From Piromyces finnis (lineage: Eukaryota > Neocallimastigomycota > Neocallimastigomycetes > Neocallimastigales > Neocallimastigaceae), in contig MCFH01000002.1 of the NCBI GenBank assembly GCA_002104945.1, forward strand, positions 1,579,001 to 1,643,000: a stretch of DNA of 64,000 nt, in the 5' to 3' direction. The translations under genes and the position numbers were made by a program. Numbering within the stretch: position 1 is the stretch's first letter; every line of letters starts with the position of its first letter. The notes beneath the pieces were generated by a model. It did not search any database. It was given only the letters and a program-made list of their open reading frames with translations, and was not told where the DNA came from. Positions 19,431-31,889 of the stretch are shown piece by piece.

Positions 19431-20971
19431 TTAGTTAACAGTAGTGCCCTTTGGCCATATACCGAGTTCTACAAAATCATCAATTACTTCTCTTACTTTT
19501 TCTAAAGTAACATTTGGAACATCATAAGAAAATCCTAATTCATTTTCAATCTATTTATTTAAATATATTAATAAAATTTTAGCATTTCTTATTTTAGAAT
19601 TTACTTTTCTTTTTTAAAAAAAAAAAAAATAAAGATTTTATTATACCTTTGAACCATCAACACTTAATGCATTATCTTTTAATAATTCTTTATCTAAATA
19701 TGGTGTAAGTGGAGTGTTTGTTACGCCACTATTCTTACAAAGTTCTGACCATGGTTGGAGATGCTTATCATTAATATCTTCAGTAACAGATTCCATATTT
19801 AACTAGATATTTTTATTTTTTATGTTATTTAATATATATTGTTATTTAATTATTATATATTTCTAATATATTAATAATATTTAACATTATATATTTACTC
19901 TAGCAAAATTACTAATAAGAGTTCCTTGGAAACCAGTCTTAATGCCAAAGATTTCTCTAATAAATACATTAATTGTTTCTTGATCTTTAAATATTATATT
20001 ATTTTAATTATTAATGATTATTTTTTTTTAATAAATATCTCTAATAAATATATTTAAAATACTAGTAATATTTTACTTGTATCTTCTTTATCAGCTAAGT
20101 TATAAATTTCTGGAGTGGTAACTGGATTAACACGTCCACCCTTTTCTTCTTTAGTTGCAGCAACCCACCAGATTGCTTTTACCTAATAATAATAAATATT
20201 TATTTAAAATTGTCTATTTATAAAATTCAAAACAAATTTAAAGAATTAATAATAATACTTACAACATCTGAAACATGAACGGTATTTAATTTTAAGTCTT
20301 TAGTCCATAAGAAAGACATTTCTTCATTTAATTGACGGTAAACTGCACCAATAATTAAACGTGGAGCTTATATAAAATTAATTTAATTTAATTAATAATA
20401 AAAATATTACAAGAATATTTAAATAAATAATTTATATAATATTAATAATATATAGAAGATATTATACTTACTAATACCCAAAACATCACCTGGGCCATAA
20501 ACAACAGCTGGTCTTAAAATAACAAGGTTTAATCTATATATTTTTTTAAATAATTTGAAAAATAAAATTAATGACGACATTATTAATTAAGTAATTTTTG
20601 AAATATGAGCAAACTTTTACCCTTTTATCTTTTTTAATTCTTCTTCAGCCTTTAATTTGTATTTTGCAATTAAAGTCCATGGCTTAGTCTTACCATCTTC
20701 TTTACTTGGTTTCTTTATATATATGAAAATACCTCTTAATATTTGTGTTAAATAGTAGTTATTAAATTTAATATATAATGAATATTACCTTATCTCCATC
20801 ATATATTTGTGCAGTACTTAATTCAACAAAAACTTTAATATTTCTTTTTGCTGCTTCATTTGCACAAGTAACAGAAAGACCAAAAACTTTTTCGTTGTAA
20901 ACCTTTTTTTATTTATTTATAAATAATGAAAAATTATATAAGCAAAAAAAATTTGTGTCATATATTAACAA

Positions 20972-21002
<31 letters not shown>

Positions 21003-21395
21003 TTTTATTTTTTTTAGACTACATACACCTTCTGATTGTCCATATTTAGTTTCAGCTGCTAAATTAAATACATAATCATATTCTGAACCATCATCACAAG
21101 TGAAAATTTTTTCAACGGCAGCTACAAAAAAATAAATAAATAAATAAATTTATAACACTATTTAGGTTAATATACTAATAATAGATTTAATTATACCAGC
21201 ATTGGTTAAATTAGCTTGCTTAAAAGTAAGCTTTGGACTATCAAAAGCTGCTTTATGTTTTGAATTTAAGTAAGCAGTTGCTGGTAAAACTTTATCAGCG
21301 ACTGTGATATGGTCAACTAAATTATTTTCAATTAAGTATGAACATAAGTTTCTGCCAATAAAACCAACACCACCAAGAATAAGAACCTTTACCAT
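19431..21395 (-). CDS. NAD(P)-dependent epimerase/dehydratase-like extended SDR
   Basis: Eight or so exons run from ATG 21395 to the stop at 19431. The N-terminus shows a Rossmann dinucleotide site, VLILGGVGFIGRNL (GxxGxxG type, residues ~5-15), followed by an acidic ITVADK strand end and an NLAAET segment typical of extended SDRs. Later pieces include VELSTAQIYDG, AKYKLKAEEEL, LVILRPAVVYGPGDVLG and HVSDVVKAIWWVA, all characteristic of nucleotide-sugar epimerases and related enzymes. The protein is about 390 residues. The usual YxxxK pair is not clean: aligning the Lys of AKYKLKAEE with the catalytic Lys puts Ile where Tyr is expected. The reaction and substrate therefore cannot be named. Cytosolic; no signal peptide or membrane anchor seen. 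Confidence 0.85.
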
Positions 21396-22879
21396 CTTTA
21401 TATATTTATATAAATTAATAATTGCTCCTTATTGATAATATATTATTTTAATTTTAAAAAAATTTATTATTTATTTTAATATATAATATCAACAATGTTT
21501 ATTTTTTTACTATTATTTATTTGTTTTTATTAATAATATTCTTAAATTGAATACTTTTTTTATTTTGTTTTACTTATTAAATTTATTGAATTATCAAAAT
21601 TTTACTTTAATATAAATTATTGTTATTATTATTTTTATTATTATTATTTTTTTTTTTTAATTTAAGATATTACAAATTATATCTTTTTATTTATTTATTA
21701 TTATTTTTATTATTTTTATAACAATACTTCAATATATAAATTATATTCAATATATACTAAAATTTATAACTTATATTTTATATTATTTTTTATTTTATAA
21801 TTAATAAACTATTCGGGTTTTATATGTTTACTGTATTTATTTTTATATTTTTTATTAACCTCCTTAATATTATTATAGATTTTGATTTGATTTTATTTTA
21901 TCTTTTTCATTTTACATAATTTTTTGATACTTTTTGATATTTTATTATTATTTTTTAATATATATATTTTGTAAAAACTATTCGTTTTAACTGATGGTTG
22001 TTTATACTATTTATACTAAATTATTTTATTCTCGATCCCAAAATGCAATTATTGCTTTGTTTACATTACTTATATAATCTTTCTTTTATGATTGTTATTT
22101 ATTTATTTTTTTTTATATTCATTATTAATATATTACAATTTTATAATAATTAAAAATTAATATTTCTATTACTTTTATTATTTAAATATTTCTAGAAAGA
22201 TATTCTATATTATTTTAAAATTTATTGTTTAATAATTTATAAGTATGAATTAATAATATTATTAACAATTATTAATTTCAAAATTAAAAATAAATAATAT
22301 TATAAAAAAAAGTAGGAAAATAAAATAAAAAAAAAAAAAAAAAAGGTATATATATAAATAAATATAAGGTAATATATTAAAAACTATTTAATAAGTTTTA
22401 AAGTTAATAAAAATTTATATGTATTAATAAAACTTCTGTATTGAGTATTACATATAATTATAAAACTATATTAGATAATTAATTTAAATAATTGAAAACT
22501 CAAAGTGAAAATAAATATAGTTTTTTAAAGTTAAAATTACATTTTCTCTTTTATAAATTATTATTTAATACCTTAACATATAATTTATAACTATTAATGA
22601 TAAAAACTATATAATATGGTTATATAGTACGAATTTAAAATTTATTTTTAAAATTTATATATATATTTAAAATTTTTAACTATAATTGAATATATATATT
22701 TATGATTTGAGTTTGAACTACTGGAATTTTTATTTATAATTTCGTTTATTCTTCTATTAATAAAATAAATCTTGAAAAAAATAAAAATAGTTTTGCTAAT
22801 CAATATTAAATAACCAAAAATCTTATTTTAAATTTTTTAAAATTAATTCTTTAATTTTATTTTTATAATATTTATCTTA

Positions 22880-22963
<84 letters not shown>

Positions 22964-23831
22964 AATAAATACATAAAGTATAATGGTATTTTATATATTT
23001 TATATAGATTATATATTAATGTACATCTTATTTTATCAAATAAAAGTTTTAATTAGAAAAACTTTATTTATGTATAATACATCAAACTGTGAATATTATT
23101 TTTAAAAATAATATGTATACAATAGGATAATACATTAAATAGTTTAGATGTACATGATATTTTATTTTAACATTTATATAAATATTAATTATACATTGTT
23201 ATATTTTATTATAAATTTAAACTTAATAACTATTGAAATTAATAATTATTGATGTATTAATAAGTAAAAAATATATATATAAATATTAATATAATTATAC
23301 ATTTCTGTAAAATTATAAATAAATAATTTTTTCATATTAAATCTCATTATTAGTAAAAATTTTTCTTTTTATTTTTTAATTTATTAATTGTCAACTTAAA
23401 TTTTCTGCTTTTAATTATTAATTAAATAATTATTTAATAACTTAAAACATTATGTTACACAACGTTTTATTTATTTAAGTTAATCATAAACACATTGTCT
23501 TTGCTTTTATACTCTTTAACGAAATTAGAATTGTAAATATTAATTATAATAATAATAAATTAAATTTAATTATTAATTATTATCAATATATCAATATACC
23601 CTCTCTTCTTAATTTAATATTTCAAATTTTAATAAAAATAAAAATATAATATCAATTTTTATTTATTGAATTTAATTTACATAGCAATTTAAATTTTTTG
23701 AAAAACAGATTTGGTTTAAATATTATGTAAATCTGTTACCATTATAAATTTATAGTAAATTATTCTTTAATAAAATTAAATTAATAATTTCTTTCTTTGT
23801 TTTTCCTTTTCCCTTTTCTCTCTCTCTCTCT

Positions 23832-23877
<46 letters not shown>

Positions 23878-23944
23878 TATATATATATTCATTTTAGTAA
23901 TTAGTAATTAAATTCTTTTTTTATATAAATCTATTTTACCAATA
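21396..23944. other. 2.5-kb intergenic region, likely bidirectional promoter, with (TTA)n and poly-T tracts
   Basis: The longest gene-free stretch of the window, lying between divergent genes. It contains a (TTA)n tract of about 28 units (22876-22960). Near the plus-strand gene start is a (CT)n block (about 23818-23835) followed by an unbroken T run of about 40 bases (to ~23876), some 70 bases before ATG 23945. Long poly(dA:dT) tracts are known to exclude nucleosomes in yeasts. I see no ORF or structured RNA. Confidence 0.65.
23818..23876. promoter_or_regulatory. (CT)n plus long poly(dT) tract upstream of the 2435-residue protein gene
   Basis: A CT dinucleotide run merges into about 40 consecutive T, ending some 70 bases before the start codon at 23945. 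Such tracts commonly mark nucleosome-free promoter DNA in fungi. A promoter role here is inferred from position and composition only; T runs are frequent across this genome. Confidence 0.35.
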
Positions 23945-26900
23945 ATGAATAATTTTCAAGAAGAAAAGAACGATTTTTTTAATAATAATGATAATAAGTA
24001 TATTCTTAATAATAATGATGAAAAAAATAAAAATAAGAAAATTAAAATTTCATCAAATGATGATTATTTAAATGAAAATTCTTTAAATATAAATCTATTA
24101 CATAGTCAGAATATTGATGAATGTGATGATTTAATATTGAAATTAAATGTTTTTTTCAAGATGTTAGATCGAACAATCTCAAATTGTTATGATGAATTTT
24201 TAGAATTATCCAAAATTAGTGAAGAATTATCAAATAAAATTAAATTAGATTTTTATGTAGAAACTCATTCCAAAAAAAAAACTCATGAACATAATAGAAA
24301 TGCTTCATTGTCGAAATATCCTTCTCTTTTCGTACCATATAAAGAAAGAAATTTTAATCATATATATTCCTTATGTAAAAGTAGAATTTTAAATCAGCAA
24401 TTTAATCCAATATCATTATCATCTTTTTTGGAAATTTTTAAAAAATATGAACCAGGGGTTATTAAATTACCAGTCCAATTAGAAACCATAAAACTATGTT
24501 TGAAATATGCTTTATATCAATATTTAGAATATAAAATAATGTTCAGTAGTATATATAAGCTCTTAATATTATATATAAAAACAGAAAATCTTGAAATGGT
24601 AGAGTTTAATAAATTATTAAAACATAAGCATAGTATTAAAATACTGCCATTATCTGAAAGAAATCAAATTAATATTTTAATTAAACAATATTACATTGAT
24701 ATTCTTGAACTTGAAAATAATAATATAAGTAGAAATTTAAAACAAAATATCATGGATATATCATTTGAAGAAAAAACTAAAGAAATTGAAGAAACTAATA
24801 ATAAAAATGTACTATCTAATAATAATGCAGTTAATGAAAATATACAATTTTCTTTAGATAATTCAATTAAAGAATTAGATAATAATGTTGAAAAGTTAAA
24901 TAAAAATAATAAACAAGAAAATAATCAGGCAAACAATAGTAAATATAATATCTTAATTAAAGATTTCAATCCAGTATCAACAATTTTCAAAAAAAAATTA
25001 AATATCCAACTAGACACAACAGAATTACCTAACCAAGCTCATTCTCCTTTATTATATAATAAATCTAAACAAGTAATAAAATCATAGTATATTTTTTCTA
25101 TTTTTATTATATATATTTTAAAAATCATATTAATATTTTGTATATATTATATATTATATATATGTATTTCTACTTTTAAAATATAATACAAATTTTTAAA
25201 TTTATAAAGATAGTAAACAAAATTTCAAATCAAAATAATATAGTATTAGATGAACAAATAAAAAATAAAAATAATAATATTGAGAATTTAGAGCAATTAA
25301 TATTGTTCAATGATGAAAAAAAAGATAAAATACGACAGAACAAAAATGCAATTAATTCTATATCAGAATCTCAAAATAAATTAAAAAATTCAAGACAAAT
25401 TGAAAATAACAATATAAATAATTCAATCATTAATTTCCAGCAAAAAAAAGAAAACACTGATAAAAACATAGATCCTGAGATAAAGCATAAAAGAAAGATT
25501 AAGTTAAAACGTTTTAATAGAAAAGTTTATACTGGAAGCGAAGAAGAATTCATTGATAGTAGTGAAAGTGATACTAATAATAATGATATGCTTAAAAAAA
25601 AGCCTAAGAATTCAAGTATTAAAAAAAGAAAGAAAGAAAAGCATATTGAAAATAGCAAAAATTACGAAAATAATATTCATGAATATATAATAACAAGTGA
25701 TGCTGTAATTGAAGTTGAAAATGATAATAGTAATAAGTTAAATATTAAAGATAAATATACTAATAATATTTGCAATAACAATAGTGATAATAGTAAAGTA
25801 GTAGAAAACGTCATTATTAATAATGATAATAACGGTAGTTATGAAAATAGTAATAATGGTAATAATGATAATAATGATAACAATCCCATTTCTAAGATCG
25901 AGTTTAATAAGATTAAAATTAATACTAAAAATGACATCAATGAAAATAATAATGGCAACAATAATAAAATTAATGATAACAAAAATGACGGTTCTGAAAA
26001 GCTAAATAATTTATTATCATTAAAAAATATAAACAATGAAAGATTGTTTAAATTAATGAAAAGTAAATTAGATGATTTAGACTTAATTGATAAATATTCG
26101 AAAAATCGATATAATGATAATAAAATTAATTTAGTCAATTCAAAAAATGAAATTCATAAAATAAAAAAAATGAATCTACTTAAGTCAAATTCTATAATAG
26201 AAAGTCATTTTTCGCTTATAGAAGAATTATTAAATATGAATTTTTTAAAAAAGAAAATAAATAATAATATAACAAAAGAAATAGATAAAACAAAGGATAA
26301 TTCAGCAATAGTGGCCATTCAGACTAAATCAAATAATATTCAGAATATTAATCAATCTATTTTGAAACCTGAAGCATCACTCAAGAGTTCAAATAGCATA
26401 TTATCATCAAAAAAGTATAATATATCACAAATTTCAAATAATATAACTTCACCATTAAAAATAGATTTAACAAAAAAAACAACTACAGAAATATCCACAA
26501 CTCAAGCTATATTACCACAACTTCAGAATTCTAATATTAAAGGAAATGAAAATTTAAATGTCACCATCTTACCATTAAAAAACCCATCGCAAAATTTAAA
26601 TAATGCACTATCATCAACAGTACCTCAGCATTTAAACAATGATTTAAAGGCTAAAACTATAATATCTAAGGTTCCAAATATTGAAATATCTTTGCAGAAT
26701 GAAAAAATATCGACAAAAAACATTAAAACATCACTTTCAAAATCAAAATCATTATCTCAAAATTCAAATGGAATTTTTAAGCTTTCAATTAATAATTCTA
26801 ATGATCAAATAATTCACTTAAATAAGAGAGAAACAAATATAATAAATTCGGATGAACAATCATTAAATCCTAATATTAATATAAATTTAGAATTAGATCA

Positions 26901-28286
26901 TTCTTTAGATATAGTTAAAAATAAAAGTGATAATAATAATAATAATAATAATAAAATATCTGATATAAAAAACTTGAATGAGATACCTTTCAATCAAAAT
27001 AAAATAGAAAAATCAAATATTGGAAAAGAACTAAATACAACAAATATAAATGATAAAATAACATGTAAAAAAGACCTTCAAAATATCAATAATCGAAATA
27101 AATTAGATTTAAGTAATTTAAATGATAAATTAAAAACTAACAAATATGATATTAAATCATTAGAAAACATTATTGAAAGTAAAAAAATTGAAAATAAAAA
27201 TAAGGAAAAAGAACATGATCTTGTAAGTAGAGTTTATATTGAAAATAGAAAAGAACAGGAAAATAAAACTAAAATAAGTAATAAAGAAAAACTGGTGTTA
27301 TTAATAAAAAATGAAAAAGAAAGCAATTTAGAACACGAAATTATTACAAGAAATAGAAGTAATAATGAAAAAGATATTGATAAAGATAATAAGATTTTTG
27401 ATAATGATATTCAAATAATAAATATAAAAACACCTGAAACCAAAATCAACAAAAAATGTGAAAAAACTGAAGTTCTTATTGACAGTATTATTGAAAAGGA
27501 AATTTATAAACAAAATAATAATAAATTTATTAATGAAGATTATACTGAAGTCAAAACTAATAAAGAAGAAAAAAATCATGAAAATAAGATTCATATAGAA
27601 AAAGAAAATTATTTTCCAGTTTCTAAAATTCCAATTAATAATTTAATAAATTCAAACAATAACAAAATTCTTGAGATCAAAAAGAATACATTCAAAGAAA
27701 ACGAAGTAAATAATAATGTATATGTGAATAAAAAAATAAATATAAATAAAGCAAGTAATCGAAAGAATAAAAATGCTAATAGTGATAAAGTAAAGAATCA
27801 TGAAACTGAAATTCCTAAAAAAAATGAAGAAATTACTGAAAACGAACTATTAAACGACAATGAGATCAATGATTCTATTAAGTTATATTTTGAAAATGAT
27901 ATTCAAAATGATAATAATAATAAAAATGATAGTTTTAATAAGTTACTTTTTAAAAATAAAAATAATACTAATACTAGAAATGAATCTTATTCTGATAAAT
28001 TACATTTTGAAAATAATATTTTTGATAGTAAAATTAATGATCTTATTTTAAATAATAAAGACTTATCTCCTGAAACCAAAAATACAATAAAAACCCATAA
28101 CATAAATAATAAATATCCAGAAAGAATGGAGTTTGATGTAATTGATACTGATATTAATACTAATACTAATACTGATACTGATACTGATACTGATATTGAG
28201 AATCTTTCATCAAGAAGTAGAAGAATGCTACAAAATTTCTATAATAATAAATATTCAAAAATAACTGAGATTAAAGAGGTTGATAC

Positions 28287-28323
<37 letters not shown>

Positions 28324-31300
28324 AATACTGATAGTGATACTGATACTAACACTAATACTAATACTAATACTGATACTGATACTGATACTGATATTAATAC
28401 TAATACTGATACTAATATTAATGTTGATGCTGATATTGATACTAATACCAATACTAATGTTGATGCTAATACTGATACTAACACTAATACTGATACTAAT
28501 ACTGATACTGATACTAATACTAATAATAATAATAATATTAATGTTGATACTAATACTAATACTAATACTAATGTTGATGCTGATATTGATACTAATACCA
28601 ATACTAATGTTGATGTTGATGCTGATACTAACACTAATACTGATACTAATACTAATACTAATACTAATACTAATGTTGATGCTGATATTGATACTAATAC
28701 CAATACTAATGTTGATGCTGATGCTGATACTAACACTAATACTGATACTAATACTAATACTGATACTAATACTAATACTGATACTAATACTAATACTAAT
28801 ACTAATACTAATACTGATACTAATACTAATACTGATACTAATACTAATACTGATACTAATACTAATACTGATACTGATACTAATACTAATACTAATACTG
28901 ATACTAATACTAATACTGATACTGATACTAATACTAATACTGATACTGATACTGATATTGAAGATCTTTCATCAAGGAGTAAAAGAATGCATCATAATAA
29001 AATTCTTAGAAAAATAGAACATGAAATAATTAATCCTGATATTAGTTGCTTATTATCAAAAAATAAAAGAGTTTTAGAAAATGAAAGTGAAAATAATGAA
29101 TTAAATAAAAAAATTAAATTTCGAATGACTGAATCCGACTTTGAAAATATATCTGTAAAAAACGAAATACTACAGAGATTAGATATAGAAGATTCATCAA
29201 AAGAGAAAAAAATAAAGAGTAAAGCACTAAATATTGGTAATGAAAATTTATTCTTAAAAAATAAAAAAGTAATTCAAAATCCAAATAGAAATATTAATTC
29301 TTGTATAAATAAATCTGATGATGAGGCTTTAAATGAAAATTTAAAAAATGTAAATAGTACAATTTATCAAAATTCACTATCGAAAACTAACATTTCAGTA
29401 TCTCAAAAGAATATCGGATCCAAAATGGAAAATTTCAACAATGAAAAATTAATAATTGAAGCCGAGTCAGATACTGATTTGAAAAATCAAAATATATTCT
29501 TAAAAAGTAGAAAAAGATTATGGAGCGCTGCTAATAAGCAAGAAAAAATAGGAATTGAATCAAGAAGAAAAACCTCTGACAATAAAAATATATTATTAAG
29601 AAATGAAAAAGAAATGCAAAGTTTTGATAAAAATAAAAATTCACAAAGTGAAACTGAATCAGAAATGACTAATTCAAATAATGAAAATATATCATTAAGA
29701 AGTAGAAGAAAATTACGAAGTTTTGATAAAAATAGAAAACCACAAAATGAAACTGATTCAGAAATGACTAATTCAGATAATGAAAATCTATCACAAAGAA
29801 ATAGAAAAATATTACGAAATTCAAATAACAAAAAACAGCAAAATGAAATTGAATCAGAAATAACAGATTCAGAAGATGAAAAGCTATCATTAAGAAGTAA
29901 AAGAAGATTACGAAGCTTTAATAAAAATAGAAAACCACAAAATGAAACTGAATCAGAAATGACTAATTCAGAAAATGAAAATTTATTATTAAGAAGTGGA
30001 AGAAGATTACAAAGTTTTGATAAATATAGAAAATCACAAAATGAAACTGAATTAGAAATGACTAATTCAGATAGTGAAAATATATCATTAAGAAGTGGAA
30101 GAAGATTACGAGGTTTTGATAAATATAGAAAACCACAAAATGAAACTGAATCAGAAATGATTAATTCAGAAAATGAAAATTTATTATTAAGAAGTGGAAG
30201 AAGATTACAAAGTTTTGATAAATATAGAAAATCACAAAATGAAACTGAATCAGAAATGACTAATTCAGAAAATGAAAATTTATTATTAAGAAGTGGAAGA
30301 ATATTGCGAAATTCAAATAAAAATAGAAAACCACAAAATGAAACTGATTCAGAAATGACTAATTCAGATAATGAAAATCTATCACAAAGAAGTAGAAAAA
30401 TATTGCGAAATTCAGATAACAAAAAACAACAAAATGAAATTGAATCAGAAATAACAGGTTCAGAAAACGAAGAGTTATCATTAAAAAATAGAAAAAAATT
30501 GCGAAGTATCAATAAATACAGAAATTTTCAAGATGACCTTAAATCAGAAACAATTGATTCGGAAGACGAGGGTTTATCATTAAAAAGTGAGAAAAAACTA
30601 CAAAACTCAGATAAAAATAGAAAACCACAAAATGAAGCTGAATCAGAAGCAACTAATTCAGATAGTGAGAATTTATTATTAAGAAGTGGGAAAAAATTAC
30701 GAGAATTTGATAATATAAATAGAAAATCACAAAATGAAATTGAGTCTGATTCTGATAACCAAGGTTTATTTGTACGAGGAAAAAGTGTACCTGATAATAC
30801 TGATAAAACTATTAAAAATAATATACCCATTTCTCAAAAAAAAACAAATATAGAAATATCTGATTCAGAAGATGAAAGTTCATTAATAAATAAAGGAAGC
30901 GTATTAAGAAGTTCCAATAAAAAAACTAGAATTACTTATTATAATAACGGTTCTAATCCAATTAAGTATATTCCAAGAGATTTAGAAAATTATAATGATA
31001 TAAATTATTTTATCCATAATAAGCATAATGATTTTAAAAACAAACAAATCCATAAAAACACTAATTCAGATAATGAAAGTAATTCATCAGAAGAAAGCAA
31101 AGAAGATGATGACACTGATAATGAAACTAAAGAAGAAGCTTTAAAAAATAAAGTAATTATTGATAAAATGAAAAGACAGTATGAAACAGCAAAATATTTA
31201 TTATCTGAAAGAAGTAAAAAAATTGAAGAAATATTGTTACTTGAAGAAAACTGCGAACAAACTTTTTTATATATTAAACCATTAATTGGTGAGTACTATT

Positions 31301-31350
31301 CTGAAATTATATATAATATATATTTAGATTATTTGATATATTACTAATCT

Positions 31351-31401
<51 letters not shown>

Positions 31402-31506
31402 ATAGCTGAAATAGAAAATTATAAAAAAATGGTAAATAAAAATGATCATATAATAAATTATATGATCTTAGACATAGAAAATAATAGAAATATTAGAAAA
31501 ATTTAA
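23945..31506 (+). CDS. Giant low-complexity repeat protein (2435 aa), Thr-Asn/Thr-Asp tract and acidic/basic repeats, unknown function
   Basis: Three exons (23945-25072, 25210-31288, 31406-31506) join in phase to 2435 residues. Residues ~55-250 are the only globular-looking part: helical, starting LNVFFKMLDRTISNCYDEF. Then ~1000 residues of Asn/Lys/Ile/Glu-rich disordered sequence. At 28140-28960 an alternating Thr-Asn/Thr-Asp tract of ~270 residues is built from ACTAAT/ACTGAT hexamers. From 29640 to 30770 come about 11 tandem units of 32-34 residues, each an acidic Ser/Thr block (SEMTNSDNENLS) followed by a basic block (LRSRRKLRSFDKNRKPQN). Related LSSRSRRM motifs also flank the Thr tract. 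The C-terminus is a short coiled coil. No signal peptide; the SxxE/SDxE sites look like casein kinase 2 targets. The charge pattern suggests a nuclear or chromatin-scaffold role, but the family is not recognised. Confidence 0.85.
28140..28960 (+). repeat. ACT-RAT hexanucleotide tract encoding (Thr-Asn/Thr-Asp)n
   Basis: About 800 bases of alternating ACT and AAT/GAT codons, interrupted by a non-repetitive patch near 28200-28280 and by longer-range sub-repeats carrying GTT GAT GCT GAT ATT GAT. The three copies of that sub-repeat (near 28420, 28570, 28675) show local duplication above the hexamer level. The opposite strand and other frames are open too (poly Val/Leu, poly Ile/Leu) and are shadows. 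Confidence 0.9.
29640..30770 (+). repeat. ~11 tandem units of 96-102 bp (32-34 aa, acidic then basic)
   Basis: Unit boundaries fall at each E-T/I-E/D-S-E-M/I-T segment. The most similar units differ by a few residues; the last (about 30740-30790) is degenerate. Length varies by one or two codons because some units lack FD and read NSNNKKQQN instead. Confidence 0.85.
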
Positions 31507-31889
31507 ATAAAACATAGATATCTATTATAATAATTTAAAATACTATCAATAAAATTATATTTTATTGATAGTAATACTTGGTTTTTTAAAATAAACATTA
31601 AATAATCACATATAATAAAATTTAATTAAAATTCAGTATATTTTATTTTTATTATTTTGAATATTAATAATTTTGCTTTAATATTATTAATATATATATA
31701 TTGTGATTAATTATAAATAACTGTTTAAATATATATTAAACAAGAGAACAAAGAAAAAGAATACATGTTTATAAAATAAATTTACATGATATACTAATAT
31801 TAAAAATAATTATGTAATTATTTAAACAATTATTACAATTAAAATATATATTTGAATATCAAGTTAAATATTAATTTTAGTTTTTAATG
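31507..31889. other. Spacer between convergent genes
   Basis: About 380 bases between the 3' ends of the giant plus-strand gene and the GH5 gene. A/T-rich only. Just upstream, the last intron of the giant gene contains a T run followed by about 40 A (31352-31399), which could pair as a hairpin. Confidence 0.6.

Noticed and set aside
28239-29017. Long ORFs of poly Leu/Val (minus) and poly Ile/Leu (plus)
   Set aside because: Frame shadows of the ACT-RAT hexamer tract in the giant plus-strand gene.
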